Assembly: GCA_035702985.1 (NCBI GenBank)
Contig: DASSZD010000020.1
Span: 1-48,412, forward strand
DNA length: 48,412 nucleotides
Reading direction: 5' to 3'
DNA from: JAKAXG01 sp035702985
GTDB taxonomy: Bacteria > Actinomycetota > Acidimicrobiia > Acidimicrobiales > Palsa-688
Shown here: one piece after another, positions 16,428-24,002 of the stretch
Layout: each line of letters starts with the position of its first letter
How positions within the stretch are numbered: the stretch's first letter is position 1
Notes under the pieces: model-generated
Databases searched by the model: none
What the model saw: the letters and a program-made list of their open reading frames with translations, nothing else
What the model was told of the DNA's origin: nothing
Position numbers and translations under genes: made by a program

Positions 16428-16461
16428 GACCGGTCCGGCCGGGGCCACGCCCGGTCCGGTC
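16428..16461. terminator. Hairpin between convergent genes
   Basis: GACCGGTCCGG (16428-16438) pairs with CCGGTCCGGTC (16451-16461) over 11 positions with one T-T mismatch and a 12-base loop. It lies between the acyl-CoA dehydrogenase and the amphi-Trp-like gene and just touches the latter's stop codon. No T-run is present. Confidence 0.35.
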
Positions 16462-16714
16462 AGCCGCCCGGGTGGGTCAGCTCCTGCTCCACCTCCAGGG
16501 GATGCCGCCGCTCGGCCGGCCGCCCGAAGTGGAGCGCCAGTGTGAGTATCTCGGTGCCCTGAGCCCGGTCGGGGAACTCGACGGCGGCGCTGATGGTCGG
16601 CGCGCACTCGAAGGTCTCCTCGCCGAGACGGACCCGACCCGACATGATCCCCTCCGCCACGGAGCGGAGCAACGATGCCACCGGCTCCGGGCCGGACACT
16701 GTGATGCGCTGCAC
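16460..16714 (-). CDS. Amphi-Trp-like small protein
   Basis: The protein has 84 residues from GTG 16714, which has a strong GGAGG five bases upstream; ATG 16747 has none. The pattern of an amphipathic helix (VASLLRSVAEGIMSGRVRLG) followed by beta strands (ISAAVEF and ILTLALHFGR) resembles the amphi-Trp domain of short stress-associated proteins, although the hallmark Trp is replaced by Phe. The function is unknown. It is divergent from the PEP synthase gene. A perfect 8-bp inverted repeat (16766-16788) lies just upstream. The family call is tentative; coding is supported by ribosome site and codon bias. Confidence 0.6.
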   Translation of the reverse strand: MQRITVSGPEPVASLLRSVAEGIMSGRVRLGEETFECAPTISAAVEFPDRAQGTEILTLALHFGRPAERRHPLEVEQELTHPGG

Positions 16715-16813
16715 CGGCTCCTCCTCGCCTCGACGCTTCCTGTCCATCCGAGTGTGGGCCGGTCCCCGGCCCCCTCGACAGGGGCCGGAGGTCATGTCCG
16801 GTACTGCCCGGCG

Positions 16814-16856
16814 GTGACGTTCGCCTCTTTCCGGCCGCCGGCCGGGGCCCGACGAT
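16814..16856 (+). promoter_or_regulatory. DosR-like promoter for ppsA-CBS operon
   Basis: Box GTGACGTTCGCCTC (16814-16827; 9 of 14), 23 bp, then GACGAT (16851-16856). The start point near 16863 gives a 22-nt leader carrying the ribosome site of GTG 16885. The box is nearly the same as that before the USP gene at 22995. Confidence 0.5.
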
Positions 16857-16884
16857 TGGATCGGTCGATCCTGAGGAGGCGTCC

Positions 16885-19170
16885 GTGCAACCCATCCTGT
16901 GGTTCAAGGAGCTGCGCAAGAACGACACCGGCCGGGCCGGCGGCAAGGGCGCCAACCTGGGGGAGTTGTACTCCGCCGGGTTCCCGGTGCCCGAAGGGTT
17001 CGTGGTCACCGCCGACGCCTACCTGGCCACCATGGAGCAGGCCGGGATCCGTCAGCGGATCCGGGAGGCCGCCGCCACAGTCGACCCCGACGACATCAAG
17101 GCGCTGGAGGCCCTGAGCTCCGAGCTGCAGCGGCAGGTGGCGGAGGCGCCCCTGCCGGAGGACCTGGCCGGGGTGGTCCGGTCCGCCTACCGGGACCTGG
17201 GGCCGGGGGCCACCGTGGCGGTCCGCTCGTCGGCGACCTCGGAGGACACCGAAGGGGTCTCCTTCGCCGGCATGAACCAGACCTTCACCAACGTGACCGG
17301 CGAGGACGCCCTGCTCGACCGTCTCCGCCACTGCTGGGCGTCGATGTTCGGCGGCCGGGTCCTGTCGTACCGCATCAGCCGCCGCATAGCCGAGGAGCCG
17401 GCCATAGCCGTCGTGGTGCAGCGCATGGTCCACCCGGCCGCGTCGGGCGTCATCTTCACCGTCGATCCGGCCACCGGCGAGCGCGACGCCCTGGTCATAG
17501 AGGCGGCGTTCGGTCAGGGCGAGGTGGTCGTCGGGGGCCGGGTGGAGCCCGACACCTACGTGGTGTCCAAGGCCGGTCCGGCCGTCCGCGACATCCGGGT
17601 CGGGATCAAGAGCCACAAGATCGTGGCCGGTCCCGACGGGGACCGCGAGGTGCGCCTCCAGCCTGACGAGGGGGCCGCCCGGGTGCTCGACGAGGACACC
17701 CTCCTGCAGCTGGCCGGGCTGGCCATGCGGGTGGAGGCCCACTACGGCGCCCCTCAGGACGTCGAGTTCGCAGTGGAGGAGGGCGGGCGGATCTGGCTGG
17801 TGCAGAGCCGGCCCATCACCACCCTGGCCGCCCAGGCGGCGCCCGAGGCCGGCCCGGCCGGGGCGGCCGCCCTGGTGGTCGGGCTGGGGGCGGCGCCGGG
17901 GGTGGCCACGGGCCGGGTGCGGGTGCTGTCGAGCCCCCGTGACTGCGACCAGCTCCTGCCCGGCGAGGTCCTGGTGGCGCCCATGACCAACCCGGACTGG
18001 GTGCCGGCCATCCGCCGGGCCGCCGCTCTGGTCACCGACGGCGGCGGCATGACCTGCCACGCCGCCATCGTCAGCCGCGAGCTGGGTGTGCCGTGCGTGG
18101 TCGGCACCAGGAACGCCACCACCGTCCTGCGCACCGGTGAGAGGGTGACCGTCGACGGCGGGCGGGGCCGGGTGTTCGAGGGTCAGCAGCTCGGCCTGGC
18201 CGCCCCGCCGGTGGCGGTGGTACCGACCCGGGCCGAAGCCCCGGAGATCCCCACGGCCACCCTGCTGTACGTGAACCTGGCCATGCCCGGCCACGCCGAG
18301 GAGGCGGCCGCCATGCAGGTGGACGGGGTGGGGCTGCTGCGCGCCGAGTTCATGATCACCGACGCCCTCAGGGGAGAGCATCCCCGCAAGCTGATGGCGG
18401 AGGGGCGCCGGGCCGAACTGGTCGACGCCATGGCCTCGTCGCTGCTGGTGGTGACCCGGGCCTTCGCGCCCCGCCCGGTGGTCTACCGGACCATCGACTT
18501 CCGGACCAACGAGTTCCGGGGGCTGACCGGCGGGGACGCCTTCGAGCCGCACGAGGACAACCCCATGATCGGCTACCGGGGCTGCTACCGCTACATCCGG
18601 GAACCGGACCTGTTCGAGGTGGAGCTCGAGATCCTGGCCCGCGTGAGGGAGGAGACCCCGAACCTGCACCTGATGATCCCGTTCGTACGCACCCGGTGGG
18701 AGCTGGAGCGGTGCCTGGACCTGGTGGAGGGCAGCCCGCTGGGTGGCCAGAGGGGACTGCACCGCTGGGTCATGGCCGAGGTGCCGTCGGTGGTGTACCG
18801 CATCCCCGAGTACGCCGGCCTCGGCGTGGACGGCGTGTCCATCGGCTCGAACGACCTGACCCAGCTGATGCTGGGCGTGGACCGGGACTCCGAGACCTGC
18901 GCCGACCTCTTCGACGAGGCCGACGACGCCGTCCTGGACGCCATCGAACGGATCGTCACCGCCAGCCGGACGGCCGGGATCACCTGCTCTCTGTGCGGGC
19001 AGGCGCCCAGCAACCGGCCCGACTTCGCCGAGCATCTGGTCCGGTTCGGTATCACCTCGGTGTCTGTCGATCCGGGGGCGGTGCCGGCGGCCCGCACGGC
19101 CATCGCCCGGGCCGAGCACCGGATGCTGGTCGAGGCCGCCCACCGGGTGGCCGCCCGCGATGTCCCATGA
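16885..19170 (+). CDS. ppsA: Phosphoenolpyruvate synthase
   Basis: The 761-residue enzyme converts pyruvate, ATP and water to PEP, AMP and phosphate. Its layout is N-terminal ATP-binding domain (about 1-310; KGANLGELYSAGFPVPEGF), swivelling phosphohistidine domain (GGGMTCHAAIVSRELGVPC, His392) and C-terminal PEP/pyruvate barrel (about 440-761) with the catalytic Cys704 in CSLCGQAPSN. All active-site signatures are intact. GTG 16885 follows GAGGAGG. The usual length is near 790, so it is slightly short. The CBS-BON gene follows directly. A PEP-forming enzyme in a stress locus would support gluconeogenesis or pyruvate disposal. Confidence 0.94.
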   Translation: MQPILWFKELRKNDTGRAGGKGANLGELYSAGFPVPEGFVVTADAYLATMEQAGIRQRIREAAATVDPDDIKALEALSSELQRQVAEAPLPEDLAGVVRSAYRDLGPGATVAVRSSATSEDTEGVSFAGMNQTFTNVTGEDALLDRLRHCWASMFGGRVLSYRISRRIAEEPAIAVVVQRMVHPAASGVIFTVDPATGERDALVIEAAFGQGEVVVGGRVEPDTYVVSKAGPAVRDIRVGIKSHKIVAGPDGDREVRLQPDEGAARVLDEDTLLQLAGLAMRVEAHYGAPQDVEFAVEEGGRIWLVQSRPITTLAAQAAPEAGPAGAAALVVGLGAAPGVATGRVRVLSSPRDCDQLLPGEVLVAPMTNPDWVPAIRRAAALVTDGGGMTCHAAIVSRELGVPCVVGTRNATTVLRTGERVTVDGGRGRVFEGQQLGLAAPPVAVVPTRAEAPEIPTATLLYVNLAMPGHAEEAAAMQVDGVGLLRAEFMITDALRGEHPRKLMAEGRRAELVDAMASSLLVVTRAFAPRPVVYRTIDFRTNEFRGLTGGDAFEPHEDNPMIGYRGCYRYIREPDLFEVELEILARVREETPNLHLMIPFVRTRWELERCLDLVEGSPLGGQRGLHRWVMAEVPSVVYRIPEYAGLGVDGVSIGSNDLTQLMLGVDRDSETCADLFDEADDAVLDAIERIVTASRTAGITCSLCGQAPSNRPDFAEHLVRFGITSVSVDPGAVPAARTAIARAEHRMLVEAAHRVAARDVP

Positions 19171-19186
19171 GGAGGACGCCACGCCC

Positions 19187-19954
19187 ATGAACCCCACCGA
19201 GCAGTCGAAGATCTTCCCGTCCACGTCCATCAGCGAGATGCGGCCGCTGCCGTTCCTGCCGGTGCTGGTGGGTGATGTCATGACGGCCGACCCGGTGTCG
19301 GTCGAGCCGGCGGCCACGGTCAAGGACATCGCCCACATCCTCTTGAGCCGCGACATCCGGGCCGTTCCCGTCGTCGACGTGGGCGACGTGGTGGTCGGGA
19401 TGGTCAGCGAGGCCGACCTGATCAGCCGGGCCGGGTACCCGGCCGTCCGCAGCCGCCACCTCGGGACGCTGATCGAGGGCGCCCTGGTGGAGCACCGGCG
19501 GCACTGGTCCGAGCGGTCGGGCGGTCTGACCGCCGGCGAGATCATGACCGCCGACGTGGTGTCCTGCCGGTCGGACGAGCCGGTGGCCATCGTGGCCCGG
19601 CGCATGCTGCGCTGCGACGTCAGAACCCTGCCGGTGATCGATGACGGCCGGCTGGTGGGGGTGGTGTCCCGCCACGACCTGCTCCACCTGTACGACCGCC
19701 CCGACCGGGAGGTGCACGACCGGGTCCGGGATCTGCTGGCAGACCCGTCCTGGGCGCCGGAGGGCCACCACGTCCAGCAGAGCGTCCACGACGGGGTGGT
19801 GCTGCTGACCGGGACCGTCGCGCACCCCTCCGACCGGGACGTGATCGCCTCGATCGTCCGCCAGGTACCGGGGGTGCTCGAGGTGGCCAACCGGACCACG
19901 GCCAGCGAACCGGAACCCCGGGTGGAGCTGCTCAAGGACACCGACTGGCGGTGA
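19187..19954 (+). CDS. CBS-pair protein with C-terminal BON domain
   Basis: The protein has 255 residues from ATG 19187: CBS1 about 28-85 (VGDVMTADPVSVEP, IRAVPVVD), CBS2 about 117-172 (GEIMTADVVSCRSDEP, VRTLPVID) and a BON domain about 178-245 (GVVLLTGTVAHPSDRDVIASIV). CBS pairs sense adenosyl ligands and BON domains bind membranes or partners; the combined role is unknown. GAGGAGGA overlaps the ppsA stop, ten bases before ATG 19187; ATG 19160, inside ppsA, is an alternative. Rv2626c (Hrp1), a stand-alone CBS pair, is strongly DosR-regulated. Co-transcription with ppsA is near certain. Confidence 0.9.
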   Translation: MNPTEQSKIFPSTSISEMRPLPFLPVLVGDVMTADPVSVEPAATVKDIAHILLSRDIRAVPVVDVGDVVVGMVSEADLISRAGYPAVRSRHLGTLIEGALVEHRRHWSERSGGLTAGEIMTADVVSCRSDEPVAIVARRMLRCDVRTLPVIDDGRLVGVVSRHDLLHLYDRPDREVHDRVRDLLADPSWAPEGHHVQQSVHDGVVLLTGTVAHPSDRDVIASIVRQVPGVLEVANRTTASEPEPRVELLKDTDWR

Positions 19955-19969
19955 CCGGGCCGGGCCGCT

Positions 19970-20614
19970 TCAGGCGCCGATCAGCTGGCTGAGTCGTTCT
20001 CCGCTGGGCACGCTGTCATCCTCGTACAGGCGCCCGTGCCAGGCGAACCATTCCGTCCAGGGCGCCACCAGCCCCACGACCACGTCACCGGCCAGGCTGG
20101 CCAGGTCGTCGACGACCTCCTGGGGGGCGGTGGCGATGGCCAGCAGCACCCGGCCCGGGCGCCCGGCGCGGGCCAGGTCGAGGGCGGCGGCCAGAACCAG
20201 GCGGGGCGACGAGCCGTCGTCGACCAGGATGAGGGTCCGCCACGACGTCTCCATCCTCCCGCCGGGGTGACCGCCCCCGGCCAGGTGGCGGGCGACGGCC
20301 GCCCGGGCCTCCTGCACCGCCCGGCGGACCGACTCCGGGCCGCTCGAGACGTGCTCCAGGCTCTCGGGGCGGACCAGGATGTGGCCGTCGCCCGAGACCG
20401 CCCCGATCGCCCGGCTGGGGTGCAGGGCGTCGCCGGCGTCGACTTCCTGGATGTCCAGCATGTCGAGCGGGCAGTGGAGGAAGGCGGCGATCCCGGCGCC
20501 GACCGCCACCCCACCGGGACCGATGCCGAGCACCACCGGGTCCTCGAGAGGCTGCCGGCTCACCAGCGGGGCGAGCAGGCGACCGGCCGCGCTGCGGTCG
20601 TGGATACGCGCCAT
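19970..20614 (-). CDS. Phosphoribosyltransferase-like protein, degenerate PRPP loop
   Basis: The protein has 214 residues; ATG 20614 follows GGAGGAGGA. The fold pattern of type I phosphoribosyltransferases is present (LGIGPGGVAVGAGIA, later TLILVDDGSSPRLVLAAAL). In active enzymes the PRPP loop reads DDGXXTGXT; here Asp-Asp-Gly is kept but the Thr-Gly and final Thr are lost. It may bind rather than convert a ligand. Relatives (Rv0571c, Rv2030c N-terminal part) belong to the M. tuberculosis DosR regulon. It is divergent from hsp20, with its own DosR-like promoter, and converges on the CBS-BON gene 15 bp away. Confidence 0.78.
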   Translation of the reverse strand: MARIHDRSAAGRLLAPLVSRQPLEDPVVLGIGPGGVAVGAGIAAFLHCPLDMLDIQEVDAGDALHPSRAIGAVSGDGHILVRPESLEHVSSGPESVRRAVQEARAAVARHLAGGGHPGGRMETSWRTLILVDDGSSPRLVLAAALDLARAGRPGRVLLAIATAPQEVVDDLASLAGDVVVGLVAPWTEWFAWHGRLYEDDSVPSGERLSQLIGA

Positions 20615-20659
20615 CGACGTCCTCCTCCGGACCCGGGGTCATGGCTCCCGATGTCGGCA

Positions 20660-20702
20660 ATTGTCGGGGTTCCGGGCGCCCCCGGCCAGGGACCTTGGTC
20701 TA
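20660..20702 (-). promoter_or_regulatory. DosR-like promoter for phosphoribosyltransferase-like gene
   Basis: Box GGGACCTTGGTCTA (20689-20702; 10 of 14), 23 bp, then GACAAT on the minus strand (20665-20660; 4 of 6 to TATAAT). The leader would be about 39 nt. Confidence 0.55.
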
Positions 20703-20739
20703 CAAGGCCGACGGTGGCCGCCCCGACCGGGCCCCGCCA

Positions 20740-20783
20740 GGGAGGTTCGGCCCTAGCCGCGGCGGCCGGACCTCCCGGAGAAT
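20740..20783 (+). promoter_or_regulatory. DosR-like promoter for hsp20
   Basis: Box GGGAGGTTCGGCCC (20740-20753; 10 of 14), extended to an A...T flanked dyad, 24 bp, then GAGAAT (20778-20783; 4 of 6). A second box (20689-20702) lies 51 bp upstream centre to centre, about five helical turns. Paired boxes are typical of the hspX promoter in mycobacteria. Confidence 0.6.
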
Positions 20784-20813
20784 GGCCTCCGTCGGACGAA
20801 AGAGAGGTTCTAC

Positions 20814-21263
20814 ATGGCACTGATGAGGAAGGAAGAGGAATCTTCCCCCGATCTGTTCGACCGCATCTTCGGACGCTGGCCGGATCTGCTGCACCGCCCG
20901 ATGGTCATGTGGCCGGCGGCGATGGGCAACCTGCTCCAGGTGGAGGAGTACCGGGCCGAGGGAGAGCTGGTGATCCGGGCCGAGATCCCCGGCATCGACC
21001 CGGAACGTGACGTCGAGGTCACCCTCGACGACGACGTCCTTCGCATCGAGGCCGAGCGGCGGGAGGAGGAGACCAAGGAGGACAAGAACTACTACCGCCG
21101 GGAATTCCGCTACGGGTCCCTCCGCCGGAGCCTCCAGCTGCCGGAAGGCGTGACCGAAGCCGACATCACGGCCACCTACAGGAACGGCGTTCTCGAGGTG
21201 AGGGTCAAAGTCCCGCAGAAGCCCGAATCCAAGACCACGGCCAAGAAGATCCCCGTCTCCTAG
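20814..21263 (+). CDS. Hsp20/alpha-crystallin small heat-shock protein
   Basis: The 149-residue holdase chaperone has a short N-terminal arm (residues 1-38), an alpha-crystallin domain (about 40-132; VEEYRAEGELVIRAEIPGI to the signature NGVLEVRVKVP) and a short Lys-rich tail. It should form oligomers that hold unfolding proteins. ATG 20814 has AGAGAGG upstream. hspX (Rv2031c) is the landmark DosR-regulated gene of M. tuberculosis, and two DosR-like boxes precede this gene. A strong hairpin follows the stop. Confidence 0.96.
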   Translation: MALMRKEEESSPDLFDRIFGRWPDLLHRPMVMWPAAMGNLLQVEEYRAEGELVIRAEIPGIDPERDVEVTLDDDVLRIEAERREEETKEDKNYYRREFRYGSLRRSLQLPEGVTEADITATYRNGVLEVRVKVPQKPESKTTAKKIPVS

Positions 21264-21280
21264 GCACCGTCCGCACGCGG

Positions 21281-21304
21281 GGTGCGCCGCCCGGGCGGCG
21301 CACC
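21281..21304. terminator. GC-rich hairpin after hsp20
   Basis: Perfect arms GGTGCGCCGCC (21281-21291) and GGCGGCGCACC (21294-21304), 17 bp after the hsp20 stop and 29 bp beyond the end of the convergent kinase gene. It probably stops transcription from both sides; no T-run. Confidence 0.6.
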
Positions 21305-21333
21305 TGGCGCGTCCCGGCCCCGGAAGGGGACGG

Positions 21334-22818
21334 TCAGGCGTCCGGCTCCGCCGGCTCCAGCAGGCCCATGGCCCCGAGGGCCGTCTGCACCGCCTGCTCG
21401 ACCCCCTGGGACGTGTCGAGGGTCAGAGCATCGATCCACGGTTCGAGGGCGGCGGCCATCTGGTCGTGTATGGCCGGGGTGGCGTCCGAGGCCTGCCTCT
21501 GCGTGCGCGACCGCGCCGCGATCCGGGCCCGGGCCAGGTCGGACGGGACCCGGCACCGGATGGGGACGAAATCGGCCACCTCCCGGCGGGCCACCTCCCG
21601 GGCGGCGTCCCTCCAGCACTCCCGGATCCAGGACGCGTCCACTATCACCGACCGGCCCCGGCTCAGATGGCCGGCGGCCTCGCCCAGCAGCTCCTCGTAG
21701 ACCAGGGCGGTCATGTCCTCGGAGTAGATGCCCGATCCGAAAGCGGCGGTGGCGTCGGCGCCCGGTTCGAGCCCGGCCAGCAGCTTGCGGGCCACGTCGG
21801 AGGACAGCACCGGCCAACCGGTCGCGTCCGAGAGCCGGTGGGCCACGGTGGTCTTGCCGGTCCCCGGCAGGCCGCCGACCACCACCATCCGGACCGCCCC
21901 GGCCCGCAGGTGGTCCATGGCCTGGGCGGTCAGGATCCTCGCCTGCCGGGCGTCGCCGGCGCCGGCCACGGCACCCAGCTCGAGGGCCCGGATACAGGCC
22001 ACCTTGGCCCGGACCGTGGCCCGGTAGGCGATGTGCAGGTGGGCCAGAGAGTCGGGCCAGTCGTCACCCGAAAGGTCCCGATACGTGCCGAGGAAGATCC
22101 GGGCCAGGTCCGACCGGCCCAGGCGTTCCAGGTCCATGGCCAGGGAGGCGGCATCGGCCAGCACGTCCAGGTGCCGGAGCCGGTCGTCGAACTCCAGGCA
22201 GTCCAGGATCCGGGGCCCGTCGTCCAGGACGAAGGTGTCGTCGGACATGAGGTCGCCGTGGCCGTCCACCGCCCGCCCGTCGATGAGACGCCCGGCGATC
22301 AGTCCCTCCCGGCCGGCCAGGTACCGCGACGCGGCCTGTCCTGCCGCGTCGAGCAGGCCGGGATCGATGATGCCGGGGCCCAACTGCCGGATCTCCTCCA
22401 GGTTGGTCTCCCACAGCCGGCCCAGGGCGTCGGCGGTGCAGTCCCGGTCGACGTGGGGGCCCCGGTCGGCCCGCCGGTGGAACGCCACCAGCGTGGCCGC
22501 CACGTCCATGACGGCCGCCACCACACCGGGATCGTCGGCGCGGACCAGGGTGGACAGCCGCCGGTCGTCGGGCAGGCGGCGCATGACCACCACCGGCTCC
22601 GTCGCGCCGCCCGGCCACGAGAACTCCCCGACGCCCTCGTAGACATCGGGGGCCAGCCGGCGGTTGAGCGCCACCTCCGCCTCACAGGCCCGTCGCCGGG
22701 CGGCCGGGGCGGTGAAGTCCAAGAACCCGAAGCGCACCGGCCGCTTCCACTTGAACACCCGCTCGGCGGTGAAGACCAGCCTCGACACGTGGGTCTGGTA
22801 CGCCCCGAACTCCTCCAC
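21334..22818 (-). CDS. Two-domain APH-like/AAA-type kinase (Rv2004c-like)
   Basis: The protein has 494 residues from GTG 22818. The N-terminal half (about 1-310) is aminoglycoside-phosphotransferase-like (RVFKWKRPVRFGFLDF; catalytic-loop region AVDGHGDLMSDDTF; metal region ILDCLEFDDRLR). The C-terminal half (about 325-494) has a Walker A loop, VVGGLPGTGKTT. Such proteins are predicted kinases of unknown substrate; Rv2004c (498 residues) is DosR-regulated. Frames back to ATG 22860 and to 22899 are open, but a DosR-like box covers 22854-22867 with a -10-like GATGAT ending six bases before GTG 22818, so I chose this leaderless start; the resulting length also matches the family. Confidence 0.85.
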   Translation of the reverse strand: MEEFGAYQTHVSRLVFTAERVFKWKRPVRFGFLDFTAPAARRRACEAEVALNRRLAPDVYEGVGEFSWPGGATEPVVVMRRLPDDRRLSTLVRADDPGVVAAVMDVAATLVAFHRRADRGPHVDRDCTADALGRLWETNLEEIRQLGPGIIDPGLLDAAGQAASRYLAGREGLIAGRLIDGRAVDGHGDLMSDDTFVLDDGPRILDCLEFDDRLRHLDVLADAASLAMDLERLGRSDLARIFLGTYRDLSGDDWPDSLAHLHIAYRATVRAKVACIRALELGAVAGAGDARQARILTAQAMDHLRAGAVRMVVVGGLPGTGKTTVAHRLSDATGWPVLSSDVARKLLAGLEPGADATAAFGSGIYSEDMTALVYEELLGEAAGHLSRGRSVIVDASWIRECWRDAAREVARREVADFVPIRCRVPSDLARARIAARSRTQRQASDATPAIHDQMAAALEPWIDALTLDTSQGVEQAVQTALGAMGLLEPAEPDA

Positions 22819-22824
22819 GGCGCC

Positions 22825-22867
22825 ATCATCGGCCCGGCCGGGCGTCCGGATAAGGGCCATTGGACCA
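22825..22867 (-). promoter_or_regulatory. DosR-like promoter for the two-domain kinase, leaderless
   Basis: Box GGGCCATTGGACCA (22854-22867; 9 of 14), 23 bp, then GATGAT on the minus strand (22830-22825; 4 of 6). The transcript would start at GTG 22818. Confidence 0.5.
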
Positions 22868-22920
22868 GTTGACTCCCGCCCGGGCCGGAGGTGGCCCACC
22901 GCCGCCCGGTTATCCCGATG

Positions 22921-22963
22921 GTGACGTTCGGCCGTACCGGTCTGCTCCGGGACGGACCAGGCT
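22921..22963 (+). promoter_or_regulatory. DosR-like promoter for USP gene at 22995
   Basis: Box GTGACGTTCGGCCG (22921-22934; 9 of 14), 23 bp, then CAGGCT (22958-22963). Box and hexamer closely copy those before the SulP operon. The leader is about 25 nt with GGGAGG. Confidence 0.5.
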
Positions 22964-22994
22964 GCAGTCAGGAACCCGACGGGAGGATGCGACC

Positions 22995-23480
22995 ATGACG
23001 AAAGTCGACGCTGACACCATCGTGGTAGGGGTGGACGCCTCCGAGTGCAGCGACGCCGCCCTGGACTGGGCGGCCGGGGAGGCCCGGCGCAGCGGACGCA
23101 GGCTGCTGGTGGTCACCGCGTGGCACTGGAGTTCGAGCGTGATGCGCAGCTCCATGTCGCTGTTGGGCCACGACGACCCCTACACGGCCGGGCGCCACGT
23201 CCTGGAGCAGTCGGCCCGGCGGGCCCGGGCGGCGGGGGTGCCGGTGCTCACCTGGCTGGTGGAGGGATCCCCGGCCCACGCCCTCGCCGAGATCTCCTCG
23301 GGAGCAGCCATGCTCGTGGTGGGCAGCCACGGGCGCAGCCCGGTGCGCCGCTCGCTCCTGGGTTCGGTGAGCAAGGGGTCGCTGTCCCAGGCCCGCTGCC
23401 CGGTCGTGATCATCCCGTCCGGCGCTGCCGCCGATATGGCCGGGACGGCGGCCGCCGGCCCGGCGGCGCATCACAGCTGA
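22995..23480 (+). CDS. Universal stress protein, single domain
   Basis: The protein has 161 residues; ATG 22995 follows GGGAGG. The UspA fold is complete: strand 1 TIVVGVDASECSDAALDWA and the ATP-binding loop VVGSHGRSPVRRSLLGSVSKG, which fits G-2X-G-9X-G-S. It should bind ATP, as Rv2623-type proteins do. The stop overlaps the convergent USP gene by 10 bp. It is the second of four USP genes in the island and has its own promoter. Confidence 0.92.
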   Translation: MTKVDADTIVVGVDASECSDAALDWAAGEARRSGRRLLVVTAWHWSSSVMRSSMSLLGHDDPYTAGRHVLEQSARRARAAGVPVLTWLVEGSPAHALAEISSGAAMLVVGSHGRSPVRRSLLGSVSKGSLSQARCPVVIIPSGAAADMAGTAAAGPAAHHS

Positions 23481-23998
23481 GCGTCCCGGTCCCCTCCGGC
23501 GGCGGGCGTGGCGGCCGTGCGCTCCGCCCCCGGGCGGGCCCGGGCCGGGCGTTCCGGTAGCGGCACGATGACTACGGGGCGGCCCGAGGCGTTGGCCAGC
23601 CGGCTGCTGGTGCTGCCCAGCAGCAGGGCGCTGGGTCCCCCGCAGCCGCGGCTGCCCACCACCAGCAGGTCGGCGTTCTCGTCCTCGGCCGCCTCCAGCA
23701 GGACCTGGACGGGAGGCCCGTAGCGCATCTCCCGGCGGTGCGCCACGCCCGCCCCGGCCAGGGGGGCGCACCACTCCTCGGAGAACATCCGGTCGATCTC
23801 CGGCACGTGGGCCTCCGCCGGCTGGGGCTGGGCCCCCGGCTCCATCTGCTCCAGGAGGCCCAGGGCGTGCACCGCCACCACCACGGCGCCCAGGCGGGCG
23901 GCCAGGCCGGCCGCCCACTCGGTCGCCGCCCGGCTGTTGGGTGAGCCGTCCACACCCACCACGATGGTGGTGATGGCCGCCGGTCCCGGTCCCGTCAC
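23471..23998 (-). CDS. Universal stress protein
   Basis: The protein has 175 residues with UspA strand 1 TIVVGVDGSPNSRAATEWA and an ATP-loop VVGSRGCGGPSALLLGSTSSRL (G-2X-G-9X-G-S intact). A longer loop (GAQPQPAEAHVPEIDRMF, about residues 56-73) and a 30-residue Arg/Ala/Pro tail are extra. The gene begins four bases after the preceding USP gene ends, so the two form an operon read from the promoter at 24473-24515. Its 3' end overlaps the USP gene on the other strand by 10 bp. Confidence 0.9.
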   Translation of the reverse strand: MTGPGPAAITTIVVGVDGSPNSRAATEWAAGLAARLGAVVVAVHALGLLEQMEPGAQPQPAEAHVPEIDRMFSEEWCAPLAGAGVAHRREMRYGPPVQVLLEAAEDENADLLVVGSRGCGGPSALLLGSTSSRLANASGRPVVIVPLPERPARARPGAERTAATPAAGGDRDAQL

Positions 23999-24002
23999 CG
24001 CT

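Noticed and set aside
16766..16788. Perfect 8-bp inverted repeat CCGGCCCC/GGGGCCGG upstream of the amphi-Trp-like gene as a DosR-like box
   Set aside because: Arms of only G and C arise easily here, the best 14-mer match is 8 of 14, and no hexamer stands at the right spacing.
16792..19941. 1049-codon open frame on the minus strand opposite ppsA and the CBS-BON gene
   Set aside because: It is the antisense shadow of two intact enzymes with clear motifs; its translation is low-complexity Gly/His/Arg-rich sequence without domains.
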